Origin: UBA3478 sp049596955
GTDB taxonomy: Bacteria > Bacteroidota > Bacteroidia > Flavobacteriales > Flavobacteriaceae
Reading direction: 5' to 3'
DNA: 64,000 nucleotides
Assembly: GCA_049596955.1 (NCBI GenBank)
Contig: JBMYMD010000007.1
Coordinates: 42,026-106,025, forward strand
Shown here: in pieces, positions 33,017-42,152 of the stretch
Layout: each line of letters opens with the position of its first letter
Position numbering within the stretch: position 1 is the first letter of the stretch
Notes under the pieces: model-generated
Told to the model about the DNA's origin: nothing
What the model saw: only the letters and a program-made list of their open reading frames with translations
Databases searched by the model: none
Translations under genes and position numbers: made by a program

Positions 33017-35397
33017 GAAAGTGTTTAATCATAGGTTTATATATTTTATTTAGCGGTCTTTGTCAAGCACAAGAATCAAAACTTACCCTTGATGTAACTG
33101 TTGTTGATACTTCAAACAAACCGATATTAGGGGTTAGCGTATATCTCAAAGAATTAAAAGTTGGAGGTTATACAAATGAAAAAGGCAATACAACCATCGA
33201 AGCGCCTAAAGGTAGATACGAGTTGATTATAGAATCATTGGGATATGAAAATATCAATCAGAGAATCAATTTAAATCAAGATTTGCAATTGAACTTTAAA
33301 TTGAATGAACAAATAGAAACATTAGATGAGGTTGTGGTGGAAGGTAATTTAGAACTCTTTGACACACAAATGAGTGTAGAAACCATAGATTATGGAATCA
33401 TAAAAAGAACACCTGCTGTCCTCGGTGAGCCTGACCTTATTCAATCCCTAATTCTTCTACCAGGAATTACAGATGCTGGTGAATCAACTGGCGGATTCAA
33501 CGTTAGAGGTGGTGCTGCTGATCAAAATTTGATTTTAATCGATGGTGTACCCATTTTTTATGCTTCTCATCTCTTTGGTTTATTCTCCATTTTTAATACC
33601 GAAATTATCGACGAGGTAAAATTATTTAAAGGAGGTATACCTGCCAATTACGGAGGGCGTATATCATCTGTATTAGATGTTCAACAGAAAAGTCCAGATA
33701 AATCTAAGACTAGGCTGAGAGCAGGAATTGGAATCCTAGCCTCTAACGCAGTATTAGAAACCCCTCTTGTATCAGACAACACATCATTACTATTAGGAGC
33801 TCGAAGCTCATATGCGCATTGGTTTCTTCCTTTATTCAATATTGACAACAAAGCATATTTCTATGATTTCAATGCTAAGATTGAAACTAAAATCAATGCT
33901 AATAATCGTTTGTCTGTCTCTTCTTATTACGGCAGAGATTATTTTAATATTAGCAATAGTTTCATTAATGCTTATGGAAATCAACTTATTGGATTACAGT
34001 GGGATCATGAAAACGATAACGGTAATAAAACAAGATTGAATCTCCATCAATCGAAGTTATACTATGATTTAGAATTAGATTTTGTTGGATTTAAATGGGA
34101 TTCTGGAGTTAATACCCTTGCTATTCAATACGACGAGGAGTTTTTAGTGGGAGAAAAGGCAAAATTGAATATAGGTGTTTCTCACAACGAATATATTTTT
34201 GACCCGGGAAGTATTCGACCCAACAGAACAGATTCACAAATTGTAGAAAACAAATTAGCCAAAAAATATGCGTCAGAATCTGCTGGTTATCTAGCTTTAG
34301 AACATTCAATTTCAAAATCCGTTAAAGCAAATTATGGCTTGAGATTCAGTTATTTCAATAGAAAAAAACAAGATGCTTGGTTTATTTACGATAATAATGA
34401 ACCCTTATTGTACAACAGTAATTTTCGAAGATATATCGAAGCTGAAGCCATTGATACTTTGAATCAAAAAGGAGAAGGCTCATTAAAAAAGTTCTATAAC
34501 CTAGAACCAAGACTCGGTCTCTCGATTAAAATTTCTGAAAACAGCTCTATAAAAGTCAGTGCAACACGCATAGTACAATACCTTCATCTTTTAAGTAATG
34601 CCAATGCTCCTACTCCTTTGGATGTTTGGGCACCTTCTGGACCTTTTATCGATCCACAAATAGGAATACAATACGCCCTTGGATACAACAAAAAAGCCTT
34701 TAAAAAAGCCCTAGATTTCACCGTTGAAACCTATTACAAAACCGTAGATAATAGAATAGATTACATTGATGGCGCCGAACTCATTGCAAACGACGCCGTA
34801 GAGCGAATAATACTATCTGGGATATCACGAGCATATGGTGTAGAGTTATTACTTGAAAAACGAAGATTTAATGAGCGTTTTAATGGGTGGATTGGTTATA
34901 CATGGTCTAAATCAGAACAACTCACAAAAGGAAGAAGTAATGGGGCAATTGAAGCTGTAGAAGTTGAAAAAGGAATCAATAACGGAGAGTGGTATCCTAC
35001 TCCGTACGACAGACGACACGAATTAGAAATTTCCGGCCAATACAAATTATCTGAACGCATTAATCTTTCTGGGAATTTTGTACTTAGATCAGGTCTGCCC
35101 TCTAATTTTCCTAATGCTAAATTCACTTTTCAAAATCTGACCACACCAGTCTTCGGAGGACGTAATCAAGATCGTCTACCTGACTACCATCGCCTAGATT
35201 TCGGTCTCGAACTTAAACGGAAAAAGAACGAAAATAATATTGACCGCTTCTGGAGATTTTCTGTTTATAACATTTACAATCGAATGAATGCATTCTCAAT
35301 TGGATTTAGAAGAAATAGAGAAACACGTGCTAATGAAGCTATCCAAACTTCTGTTTTCGGAATTATACCCTCTGTTTCTTATAATATTAGTTTTTAG
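33013..35397 (+). CDS. TonB-dependent outer-membrane receptor with CarboxypepD_reg-like domain
   Basis: A 794-residue outer-membrane receptor. A signal peptide (about residues 1-20) is followed by a carboxypeptidase-regulatory-like domain (about 25-105; VVDTSNKPILGVSVYLKE, YTNEKGNTTI), then a plug domain (about 130-235; GGFNVRGGAADQNLILIDGVP, EIIDEVKLFKGGIPANYGGR) and a 22-strand-type barrel ending in the aromatic SYNISF C-terminus. Import energised by TonB is the family role. Paired with a DUF4249 lipoprotein instead of SusD; substrate not inferable. The C-terminus overlaps convergent GntP by 4 bp. Confidence 0.93.
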   Translation: MRKCLIIGLYILFSGLCQAQESKLTLDVTVVDTSNKPILGVSVYLKELKVGGYTNEKGNTTIEAPKGRYELIIESLGYENINQRINLNQDLQLNFKLNEQIETLDEVVVEGNLELFDTQMSVETIDYGIIKRTPAVLGEPDLIQSLILLPGITDAGESTGGFNVRGGAADQNLILIDGVPIFYASHLFGLFSIFNTEIIDEVKLFKGGIPANYGGRISSVLDVQQKSPDKSKTRLRAGIGILASNAVLETPLVSDNTSLLLGARSSYAHWFLPLFNIDNKAYFYDFNAKIETKINANNRLSVSSYYGRDYFNISNSFINAYGNQLIGLQWDHENDNGNKTRLNLHQSKLYYDLELDFVGFKWDSGVNTLAIQYDEEFLVGEKAKLNIGVSHNEYIFDPGSIRPNRTDSQIVENKLAKKYASESAGYLALEHSISKSVKANYGLRFSYFNRKKQDAWFIYDNNEPLLYNSNFRRYIEAEAIDTLNQKGEGSLKKFYNLEPRLGLSIKISENSSIKVSATRIVQYLHLLSNANAPTPLDVWAPSGPFIDPQIGIQYALGYNKKAFKKALDFTVETYYKTVDNRIDYIDGAELIANDAVERIILSGISRAYGVELLLEKRRFNERFNGWIGYTWSKSEQLTKGRSNGAIEAVEVEKGINNGEWYPTPYDRRHELEISGQYKLSERINLSGNFVLRSGLPSNFPNAKFTFQNLTTPVFGGRNQDRLPDYHRLDFGLELKRKKNENNIDRFWRFSVYNIYNRMNAFSIGFRRNRETRANEAIQTSVFGIIPSVSYNISF

Positions 35398-36695
35398 CCT
35401 AATACAAGAAACGTTAGTAAAATAAAGCTTATGGCCACTATACCTTGCAGCGCAGTAGCCAATGAATGTGTTCTTAAAGCATTACTAGTATTAAGATCTC
35501 CAAACTTAGACACCACCCAGAAGTAGGAGTCATTTACATGAGAAAAGGTCATTGCTCCTGCTCCAATACTCAAAACAACAAAAGTTTTTGTCAATTCTGT
35601 ATCTAACCCTAAAGAGGGTAAAAGTGTAACAGCCAAGGATGAAGTGGTTAAAATAGCCACCGTGGATGAACCTTGAAGCGATTTAAAAAAAGCTGAAACA
35701 CCAAATACCAACAGTAATCCCATGGCTGGAGAGAAATCAGAAAAGGAAGATGCATTTACCTCAAGACCTTGTCCTATAACGGCTCCAAAAGCCCCTCCAA
35801 CTCCTGTGACTAATAAAACAGGTCCTGCTTTTTGAAATGCGCTTTCAACCCAGTTAATACGTTTTTGAGGGTCTTCGCTCCTAGCCAACCACATAATCCA
35901 TAAAACCCCAATAAATAACGCAATAGTTGGGTTTCCTATAAATTTAATGAATTGGACAATCACCAATTCACCTGATTCAATTCTATTAGCGACAACCCCT
36001 AGTCCTATCAAAAGTAAGGGAGCTAAAATAGGCCCCACTCCAGACAATGAAGGTTTAATCATTGATTTTTCTAATTGTGGTTCCAATTGTTCACTCTTCT
36101 CACTTTGTTTTACGGCATATAAGTAACCCGTTAAACTAGTAATCAATCCAATGACAAGACCTCCCAACATCACTTGAATAAAATTAGCTTCAATTAGAGT
36201 TATAGCCGCCAAGGGGCCCGGTGTCGGCGGAACAAAAACGTGTGCAGCATACAATCCAGTAGACAACGCAACAATCAACACCGTTTTATTTAAACGATAT
36301 CTATTGGCTATGTTTTTGATTAATGAAGACAAGACAATAAATCCTGAATCACAAAAAACAGGAATAGCAATAATAAATCCGGCCAAATTAGTAATCAAAG
36401 CCGTCTTTTTAGTGCTTTTTTTCTTACCATCAAGCAAATGTATAATCAGCGCCTCTCCCAAACCCATTTTTTCGAGAAAAACACCTATGATTGTTCCAAA
36501 CGCTATAATTAAGCCAATAGATCCCAAAGTTTTTGAGAATCCTTTGGTAATTACTTCAATAGTTTCGGTAGCAGTTAAGGAAAATACTTGAGCGACAAAT
36601 AATGATGCTATAAATAAAACCACAACTGGGTTCCATTTCAGGCGAACAATACCAAATACAATAAAGAAAATACAGAGTACAAGAAGAAAAATCAT
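35394..36695 (-). CDS. GntP family permease
   Basis: A 433-residue inner-membrane transporter with about 12 hydrophobic segments. The family of gluconate/H+ symporters includes blocks seen here: FVPPTPGPLAA, the GLGEALIIHLL region, FFKSLQGSSTVAILTTSS and GAMTFSHVNDSYFW near the C-terminus. It follows the lipoprotein and glycerate kinase genes on the same strand, which makes glycerate or a similar sugar acid the most likely substrate. That is inference from the neighbour. It overlaps the convergent TonB receptor by 4 bp. Confidence 0.92.
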   Translation of the reverse strand: MIFLLVLCIFFIVFGIVRLKWNPVVVLFIASLFVAQVFSLTATETIEVITKGFSKTLGSIGLIIAFGTIIGVFLEKMGLGEALIIHLLDGKKKSTKKTALITNLAGFIIAIPVFCDSGFIVLSSLIKNIANRYRLNKTVLIVALSTGLYAAHVFVPPTPGPLAAITLIEANFIQVMLGGLVIGLITSLTGYLYAVKQSEKSEQLEPQLEKSMIKPSLSGVGPILAPLLLIGLGVVANRIESGELVIVQFIKFIGNPTIALFIGVLWIMWLARSEDPQKRINWVESAFQKAGPVLLVTGVGGAFGAVIGQGLEVNASSFSDFSPAMGLLLVFGVSAFFKSLQGSSTVAILTTSSLAVTLLPSLGLDTELTKTFVVLSIGAGAMTFSHVNDSYFWVVSKFGDLNTSNALRTHSLATALQGIVAISFILLTFLVLG

Positions 36696-36774
36696 AGTTA
36701 GTTGTCAGTGTTGATACTGAAAAATACTAAAAGCTAGATGACTCTTGCAAATAAAATATAATTCGCAATAAGAA

Positions 36775-37527
36775 TTAATTAATTTTTGCGGTCACAATGT
36801 CTTGCACCCTCACCTGAGCCATTGCATTGACTGATTCAGCATTTTGATCGGTAAATTCTGATGTTTGTATACTTAGTATTGAACCAGTAGTAAGATTTGG
36901 ATAACTGATTTGCGCCTCTTGTTCGGAAAGTTCAATACGCACTAACTCTTCAGCTGAAGAGCTTTTTACAAAAGGTCTAACATTAGAATGATTAGACATG
37001 TCGAAAAAAGAATTAAGTACTTCTTCGGATACATTCGCATTATCATACAACATGACATCATCAGATTTCCTGTAATACAAACCATTGAGCTCGCATTCGA
37101 CAGCCGAACTACTTTCTAAACACGAGTCAAAATTCCAATCATCAGAAAAATTAATACTAGCTTGAGGTGAATTGATTACTTTGATATAACGAATACGCTC
37201 CCATGCCCTATAGGGTTTATCACATACAATAAAAGGTGTTATTACAGAAGGGAATTCTTGATTAAAATCAATAACCAAAGTATCAAGCGCTAACCAGTTT
37301 CTTCCGTAATCACGTCTTTCTTCTAATTCACAGGTCTTGTCTTCATATCCAAAAAAAGGATCGTCTAGATTTTGCTTTTGTACATATTCTCTTTTCGCTG
37401 TAATAATGAGATTAAAACGATCAACTTCAGGCTCCTCTTCGGGTAAAGGCGAATCAGAACCTTCACTACAAGCAATCAGTATCAAAAGAAACAACAGAGA
37501 TGGTATTTTACTATTACAATAAGGCAT
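36775..37527 (-). CDS. Hypothetical lipoprotein between GntP and glycerate kinase
   Basis: A 250-residue protein with a lipoprotein signal ending in LIAC (Cys20), then an acidic Glu/Pro linker and a mostly beta-type hydrophilic domain. Four more cysteines in the mature part (in KTCEL, VCDKP, SCLES and ECEL) suggest disulfides in the periplasm. I recognise no family. It sits 52 bp after glycerate kinase and 79 bp before GntP, all minus strand. A perfect 14-bp inverted repeat with -7 promoter motifs lies right against its start, so it seems to have its own regulated promoter. Confidence 0.7.
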   Translation of the reverse strand: MPYCNSKIPSLLFLLILIACSEGSDSPLPEEEPEVDRFNLIITAKREYVQKQNLDDPFFGYEDKTCELEERRDYGRNWLALDTLVIDFNQEFPSVITPFIVCDKPYRAWERIRYIKVINSPQASINFSDDWNFDSCLESSSAVECELNGLYYRKSDDVMLYDNANVSEEVLNSFFDMSNHSNVRPFVKSSSAEELVRIELSEQEAQISYPNLTTGSILSIQTSEFTDQNAESVNAMAQVRVQDIVTAKIN

Positions 37528-37528
37528 C

Positions 37529-37574
37529 CTTATTTTTGTTTAATTAATTAAAAAAAATGATAAACAAAAATAAG
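37529..37574 (-). promoter_or_regulatory. 14-bp perfect inverted repeat with -7 promoter element
   Basis: CTTATTTTTGTTTA (37529-37542) and TAAACAAAAATAAG (37561-37574) are perfect inverted copies around an 18-bp AT spacer. On the minus strand the outer arm contains TATTTTTG (37572-37565), an exact TAnnTTTG, with a TTG 22 nt upstream, giving a plausible promoter for the lipoprotein gene. The other arm contains the same -7 motif facing the opposite way. The near arm ends 1 bp before the start codon. It could be an operator or a weak hairpin after glycerate kinase. Confidence 0.55.
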
Positions 37575-37579
37575 TAATT

Positions 37580-38686
37580 TTAACTAAAATTTTTCAAGGC
37601 CTTTTTTAAAGTTAACGACAGTAAATCAGAGGCTTGCCTCATATTACGTTCTAATTCCCAATTCGAATTGGCAATTTCATAGGCATGATCAAAATCATCA
37701 ATATCAATTGATATTTTTCCAAAAAAACCAAGGAGTGACAATTTATGCCTTTTACAAAAATTGATAACGTGACTTACCCATTTACCTTGTAAACTTTGGG
37801 CATCAAAATGGCCCTCTCCAGTTATAACCAGATCTATATTTACGTTGTTAGCAAGCTCGTCAAGTGCATTCAACTCAATCATAAATTCACCGCCTTTGAT
37901 AAGTTTAGCATTTAAAAAAGTGAGTAGGCCGTAGCCTATTCCTCCAGCTGCACCTGCACCAATCTCTGTTTTTTGATCTGAGGCTATCAATTGATTTTCA
38001 GAAACTTGATTTAGTTTGATTAATCCGTTTTCTAAGGCTATTATCTCATATTTATTAAGCCCTTTCTGAGGACCATATACCGAGGTTGCTCCAGATTTTC
38101 CAAGGAGGGGGTTTTCCACATCACAAATACCATAAAATTGTATTCCTGGAAATTCTTTAACAACAATACGTTCTATATGAATCAAATTAGCAGCAATTGG
38201 TGATAAGGGTTTGTCATTGAGGTCTAAAAATTGAAACCCCAGTGCACCTAACATTCCAATTCCTCCGTCATTGGTAGCACTTCCGCCTAGCCCAATATAA
38301 ATTTGTTTTGCTCCAAGATCAATTGCTTTTTTTAATTCTAATCCAGTTCCATAAGATGAAGAGTGAACTGGCTTTCTATTTTTTAGCGGTATTTGTTGCA
38401 ACCCACTTGACTTGGCTACTTCTATGAAGGCAGTACTCCCTTGAACTAAAATTTCACTTTGAATGGGTTCGCCTAGAGCATTGACTGAGTCTACAGGTAT
38501 TCTTATTGCTTCTTCCTTATTATGTGCGATGGCATCTAAAAATCCATCTCCTCCATCTGAAATTAGATAAGAAAAAGTATTTACATTGTCATACTGTTCA
38601 TCTAAAGCTTTTACGCACAAATCAACAATCTCAGCAGAACTTAAAGACTCCTTAAATTTGTCAGGGATGATAAGTATATTTTTCAA
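37580..38686 (-). CDS. Glycerate kinase (GlxK/GarK family)
   Basis: A 368-residue kinase of glycerate. The start ILIIPDKFKESLSS is the family's substrate-lysine motif (DKFKxSL), followed by ISDGGDGFLDA, SSYGTGLELKKAI and the glycine-rich GLGGSATNDGGIGMLGALGF, then GAGAAGGIGYG and DLVITGEGHFDAQSL. Length is typical. The start codon is TTG because no in-frame ATG lies upstream before a stop, and homologues begin at this position. It is divergent from the DUF6095-like gene with only 17 bp between start codons. With GntP it suggests uptake and phosphorylation of glycerate. Confidence 0.92.
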   Translation of the reverse strand: MKNILIIPDKFKESLSSAEIVDLCVKALDEQYDNVNTFSYLISDGGDGFLDAIAHNKEEAIRIPVDSVNALGEPIQSEILVQGSTAFIEVAKSSGLQQIPLKNRKPVHSSSYGTGLELKKAIDLGAKQIYIGLGGSATNDGGIGMLGALGFQFLDLNDKPLSPIAANLIHIERIVVKEFPGIQFYGICDVENPLLGKSGATSVYGPQKGLNKYEIIALENGLIKLNQVSENQLIASDQKTEIGAGAAGGIGYGLLTFLNAKLIKGGEFMIELNALDELANNVNIDLVITGEGHFDAQSLQGKWVSHVINFCKRHKLSLLGFFGKISIDIDDFDHAYEIANSNWELERNMRQASDLLSLTLKKALKNFS

Positions 38687-38703
38687 CTTTAAATACGAGT
38701 TTA

Positions 38704-38925
38704 ATGCAAATTTCTGATAAAATATTACACGGACTTAAAACACTAGCAAGAACGATAATTTTTATGATACTAGCTCCAATTGTTTTGTCTCAAGCCTTCA
38801 AAAATACTGGCCATCCTATGTTTATACCGGTGTTAATTGTAGGCATCATTCTATTTATATTAGCTCTATACTTTGGATTCAAAGGAGTAAACCGCATTGT
38901 TAAAGGAATTTTTGATAAAGATTAG
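38704..38925 (+). CDS. DUF6095-like small membrane protein
   Basis: A 73-residue protein with two membrane spans (about residues 16-33 and 42-60) joined by a short loop (FKNTGHPMF), a basic start and a C-terminal FKGVNRIVKGIFDKD tail. This size, the loop and the FKGxNxIVK ending match a flavobacterial family I recall as DUF6095. Function unknown. Its start lies 17 bp from the divergent glycerate kinase start, and its end overlaps the convergent DUF4294 gene by 4 bp, so it has almost no intergenic space. Confidence 0.75.
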   Translation: MQISDKILHGLKTLARTIIFMILAPIVLSQAFKNTGHPMFIPVLIVGIILFILALYFGFKGVNRIVKGIFDKD

Positions 38926-39593
38926 TCTTTTTTGGCCAAAGACCATTTTTGGTAGCACTTTTCATAATCAATTGATATGGCCGCCTTTTGACTGTTAATC
39001 ACTCCTTGGGAAAAGGCAATTTGCAATATATTCTCGATTAAGTAATCTTCGTATTCCTCGTAAGGATCATAAATACGTTTTAATGACATATCAAAAAGTC
39101 TAGCTGTAGTTTGATATACGAACGCCCTCAAACCATTCCTGTACTCTTTAACTACATTAAACGCACTTATACCCGTTTGTCTATATACCAATCGAATTAA
39201 AATTTTTCCTTCAGATCTCGTTAGTTTTTTTAAATCTGCTGTGAGCTCTTCAGCTAAAAACTTTTCTAATTTTCTAGTGTAGGCTTTTCTCTTGGACTTT
39301 CTATTGATTTGATTAAGCCTGTTGTCTAAGCTGTCTAAACGATTTGCGGCCATCTCCGCATAAGGGTAAACCTTAAGTACTCTTTTGCGAATAACATAGT
39401 AGCGATACCATTCTTCTCTTGACTTAAACTTGGGTTGAGAAAATAATTCAACCTCTTCTAAACTAATAGCATCAACAAAGGTCGAGTCTTGACCTGCAAT
39501 TCTAATCTTATAATCTTCTTGAGCTACTAACTGTATAAACCCAAATGAAGAAAACAAAAAAAACAGCAAACACGATTTTGAAACTACTCTCAT
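38922..39593 (-). CDS. DUF4294 family exported protein
   Basis: About 223 residues. The N-terminus MRVVSKSCLLFFLFSSFGF is a signal peptide with cleavage near VAQ. The conserved DUF4294 core follows: EEWYRYYVIRKRVLKVYPYAEMAA, a long basic helix, EELTADLKKLTRSEGKILIRLVYRQTG, then FVYQTTARLFDMSLKRIYDP (cited in pieces). The family is Bacteroidota-specific and of unknown function. The frame is open 14 codons further upstream with another ATG (39633-39635); I prefer the ATG at 39591-39593, which gives a normal signal peptide. Divergent from the M42 peptidase, and overlaps DUF6095 by 4 bp. Confidence 0.82.
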   Translation of the reverse strand: MRVVSKSCLLFFLFSSFGFIQLVAQEDYKIRIAGQDSTFVDAISLEEVELFSQPKFKSREEWYRYYVIRKRVLKVYPYAEMAANRLDSLDNRLNQINRKSKRKAYTRKLEKFLAEELTADLKKLTRSEGKILIRLVYRQTGISAFNVVKEYRNGLRAFVYQTTARLFDMSLKRIYDPYEEYEDYLIENILQIAFSQGVINSQKAAISIDYEKCYQKWSLAKKD

Positions 39594-39670
39594 AGACAAA
39601 TCACACATTACATATTTTCTACAAAGAAAAACCATTATATCTTAGCGAAGTTATTTAAAATGTTAAGTCA

Positions 39671-40759
39671 ATGACGAAATCGCAAATTCTTAATAAATCA
39701 GCACTATCTTTTTTTGAAAAATACCTTAATAACGCCTCTCCAACAGGATATGAGGCTCAAGGTCAAAAATTATGGATGGAATACCTAAAACCTTATGTCG
39801 ATGAATTCATCACCGACACTTACGGCACGGCGGTTGGTGTGATTAATCCAAAAGCAGAATACAAGGTGGTCATTGAAGGACATTCTGATGAGATATCGTG
39901 GTATGTAAATTATATATCTGACAACGGACTGATTTATGTGATTCGAAATGGAGGAAGTGATCATATCATCGCACCATCAAAATGGGTAAATATTCATACA
40001 CGTCAAGGAATTGTACAAGGTATTTTTGGTTGGCCTGCAATCCACACGCGTAAAGATGGTAAAGAAGATACCCCAAAACTCGACAATATTTTTATTGATG
40101 TGGGGGCCAAAGACAAAGAAGAAGTGGAGAAAATGGGCGTGCATGTGGGTTGTGTAATCACCTATCCTGATAATTTCCAAATACTCAATAAAGATAAATA
40201 TACCTGTAGAGCCATTGACAATAGAGCTGGTGGTTTTATGATTGCACAAGTAGCAAGGCTACTCAAAGAAAATAAGAAAGACTTACCTTTTGGTTTATAC
40301 ATAACAAATTCAGTACAAGAAGAAATCGGACTGCGAGGTGCTGAAATGATTACCCATCGCATCAAACCAAATGTAGCTATCGTCACAGATGTATGTCATG
40401 ACACTTCAACACCTATGATCAATGTCAAACGCGAAGGGGAAATTAAAATAGGAAAAGGACCTGTAATTTCATATGCTCCAGCGATTCAACATAATTTAAG
40501 AGACCTAATCATTTCTACTGCCGAAAAAGAGAAAATACCTTTTCAAAGACTAGCCTCTTCTAGGTATACTGGAACTGATACGGACGCCTTTGCATATAGT
40601 AACGGAGGCGTGGCCTCAGCTTTGATTTCTTTGCCTCTTAGGTATATGCATACCACAGTAGAAACTGTTCACAGTGATGACGTCGCAAATGTCATTAAAT
40701 TGATATACAATGCTGTACTGAATATTAAGGCAGGTGAGGATTTTTCTTATTTCAGCTAA
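39671..40759 (+). CDS. M42 family metallopeptidase (glutamyl aminopeptidase-like)
   Basis: A 362-residue cytoplasmic co-catalytic di-metal aminopeptidase. The start NNASPTGYEAQG is the M42 substrate-site motif. Metal ligands are visible in EGHSDEISWYV (His71), CRAIDNRAGG (Asp183), SVQEEIGLRGA (Glu217/Glu218) and VTDVCHD (Asp240), with the last His in MHTTVETVH. These proteins trim amino acids from peptides; some family members were formerly called endoglucanase M. Length is typical. Ends 2 bp before the convergent hisS. Confidence 0.93.
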   Translation: MTKSQILNKSALSFFEKYLNNASPTGYEAQGQKLWMEYLKPYVDEFITDTYGTAVGVINPKAEYKVVIEGHSDEISWYVNYISDNGLIYVIRNGGSDHIIAPSKWVNIHTRQGIVQGIFGWPAIHTRKDGKEDTPKLDNIFIDVGAKDKEEVEKMGVHVGCVITYPDNFQILNKDKYTCRAIDNRAGGFMIAQVARLLKENKKDLPFGLYITNSVQEEIGLRGAEMITHRIKPNVAIVTDVCHDTSTPMINVKREGEIKIGKGPVISYAPAIQHNLRDLIISTAEKEKIPFQRLASSRYTGTDTDAFAYSNGGVASALISLPLRYMHTTVETVHSDDVANVIKLIYNAVLNIKAGEDFSYFS

Positions 40760-40761
40760 AA

Positions 40762-42144
40762 TTAAGCGGTAATAAAGCTTTGAATTCCTTCTAAATCTGA
40801 GCAAGAATACTCTTTTTGTTCTCCTGACTGCATGTTTTTCAGAATTACCGTATCGTTGGCGCTTTCTGTTGAACCAATCATTATGGCCACGGCTGCATTT
40901 TTTTTGTCGACATACTTGAACTGCTTTTGCAATTTAGCTGCATTTGGGTAGCAGTCAATTACAAGATTCAGATCACGTAACTGTTGAGCTAGTTTTAATG
41001 ATTTGAGCATTTCTTTTTCCCCGAAATTAAGGACGACAGCATCCACCTTTTGGTCTAAAGCTGCCGGAAAAAGGTTGAGTTCATCAAGAACAAGTGCAAT
41101 CCGATCTAATCCAAATGAAATTCCAACACCGCTCATATTCTTTAGTCCAAATGGAGCCGTAAGGTCATCGTAGCGTCCTCCACCTCCAATTGAACCTATT
41201 TTTACGTTTTTTGGTGCGGTAACCTCTATAATGATTCCTGTATAATAATTGAGACCCCTAGCCAATGTAATGTCAAAAATGAGTTCTGAAGTTTTTAAAC
41301 CTAATTGAGTGACTTGTTCAAAAACAAAAGAAAGTTCTTCTAATCCCTCTTTGCCCACAGATGAACTGCCCAATAACTCATTCAAAAACTCCAATTGTTT
41401 TCTCCAATCCCCACTAAGTTCTAAAAATGGTCTTATCGAGTCCACTACCTCAGAGCTAAATCCTTTTGAGTTCAATTCGTTTAAAACTCCATCTTGCCCA
41501 ATTTTATCTAATTTGTCTAAACTGACGGTAAAATCGATTAAACGATCGGAAATTTGTAAGATATCTACAATTCCTGCAAGAATTTTTCGGTTGTTGACTC
41601 TTATGCATGTTCCTGCAACATTTAAGTCATCAAACACCCCATCATACAACATTATGAACTCCACTTCTTGAACCAGAGAATCAGAACCAATAGCATCTGC
41701 ATCACATTGAAAAAACTCTCTATATCTCCCTTTTTGTGGGCGATCTGCTCTCCAAACAGGTTGAATTTGATAACGCTTAAAAGGCATAACCAATTCATTC
41801 TGATTCATGACTACAAATCGAGCAAAAGGAACCGTTAAATCATATCTTAAGGCTTTAGATGAAATTTGATGAGTAAGTTCATTGCTTGTCGCTGAGACTA
41901 AGGACTCTTTATCAATTTTATTCAAATAATCTCCGGAGTTGAGTATTTTGAAAATTAGGCGGTCACCCTCTTCACCATATTTACCAGTTAGGGTGCTTAG
42001 ATTTTCAAGCGAAGGCGTCTCTATTTGATCAAATCCGAAACGTTCGAAATGTCTTTCGATAGTGCGAATAATATACTTCCTTCTCGAAAGTTCTTTAGGA
42101 GTAAAATCTCTTGTGCCTTTTGGAAGTGAAGGTTTTTGTGCCAT
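40762..42144 (-). CDS. hisS: Histidyl-tRNA synthetase
   Basis: A 460-residue class II aminoacyl-tRNA synthetase. Motif 1 lies around ERFGFDQIETPSLE, motif 2 around FKRYQIQPVWRADRPQKGRYREFFQCD (cited by its core QPVWRADRPQ), the histidine-binding loop is ARGLNYYTGIIIEV, and motif 3 is GVGISFGLDRI. GGGGRYDDLTAPFG precedes motif 3. The C-terminal anticodon-binding domain covers about residues 360-455. Length matches the slightly longer Bacteroidota form. It follows the DUF6495 gene by 8 bp, so the two are probably co-transcribed. Confidence 0.97.
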   Translation of the reverse strand: MAQKPSLPKGTRDFTPKELSRRKYIIRTIERHFERFGFDQIETPSLENLSTLTGKYGEEGDRLIFKILNSGDYLNKIDKESLVSATSNELTHQISSKALRYDLTVPFARFVVMNQNELVMPFKRYQIQPVWRADRPQKGRYREFFQCDADAIGSDSLVQEVEFIMLYDGVFDDLNVAGTCIRVNNRKILAGIVDILQISDRLIDFTVSLDKLDKIGQDGVLNELNSKGFSSEVVDSIRPFLELSGDWRKQLEFLNELLGSSSVGKEGLEELSFVFEQVTQLGLKTSELIFDITLARGLNYYTGIIIEVTAPKNVKIGSIGGGGRYDDLTAPFGLKNMSGVGISFGLDRIALVLDELNLFPAALDQKVDAVVLNFGEKEMLKSLKLAQQLRDLNLVIDCYPNAAKLQKQFKYVDKKNAAVAIMIGSTESANDTVILKNMQSGEQKEYSCSDLEGIQSFITA

Positions 42145-42152
42145 TTTGCTAA

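Noticed and set aside
38653..38660. TAAATTTG as promoter of the DUF6095-like gene
   Set aside because: It matches TAnnTTTG but lies within conserved glycerate kinase codons and has no TTG partner, so chance occurrence is likely in such AT-rich DNA.
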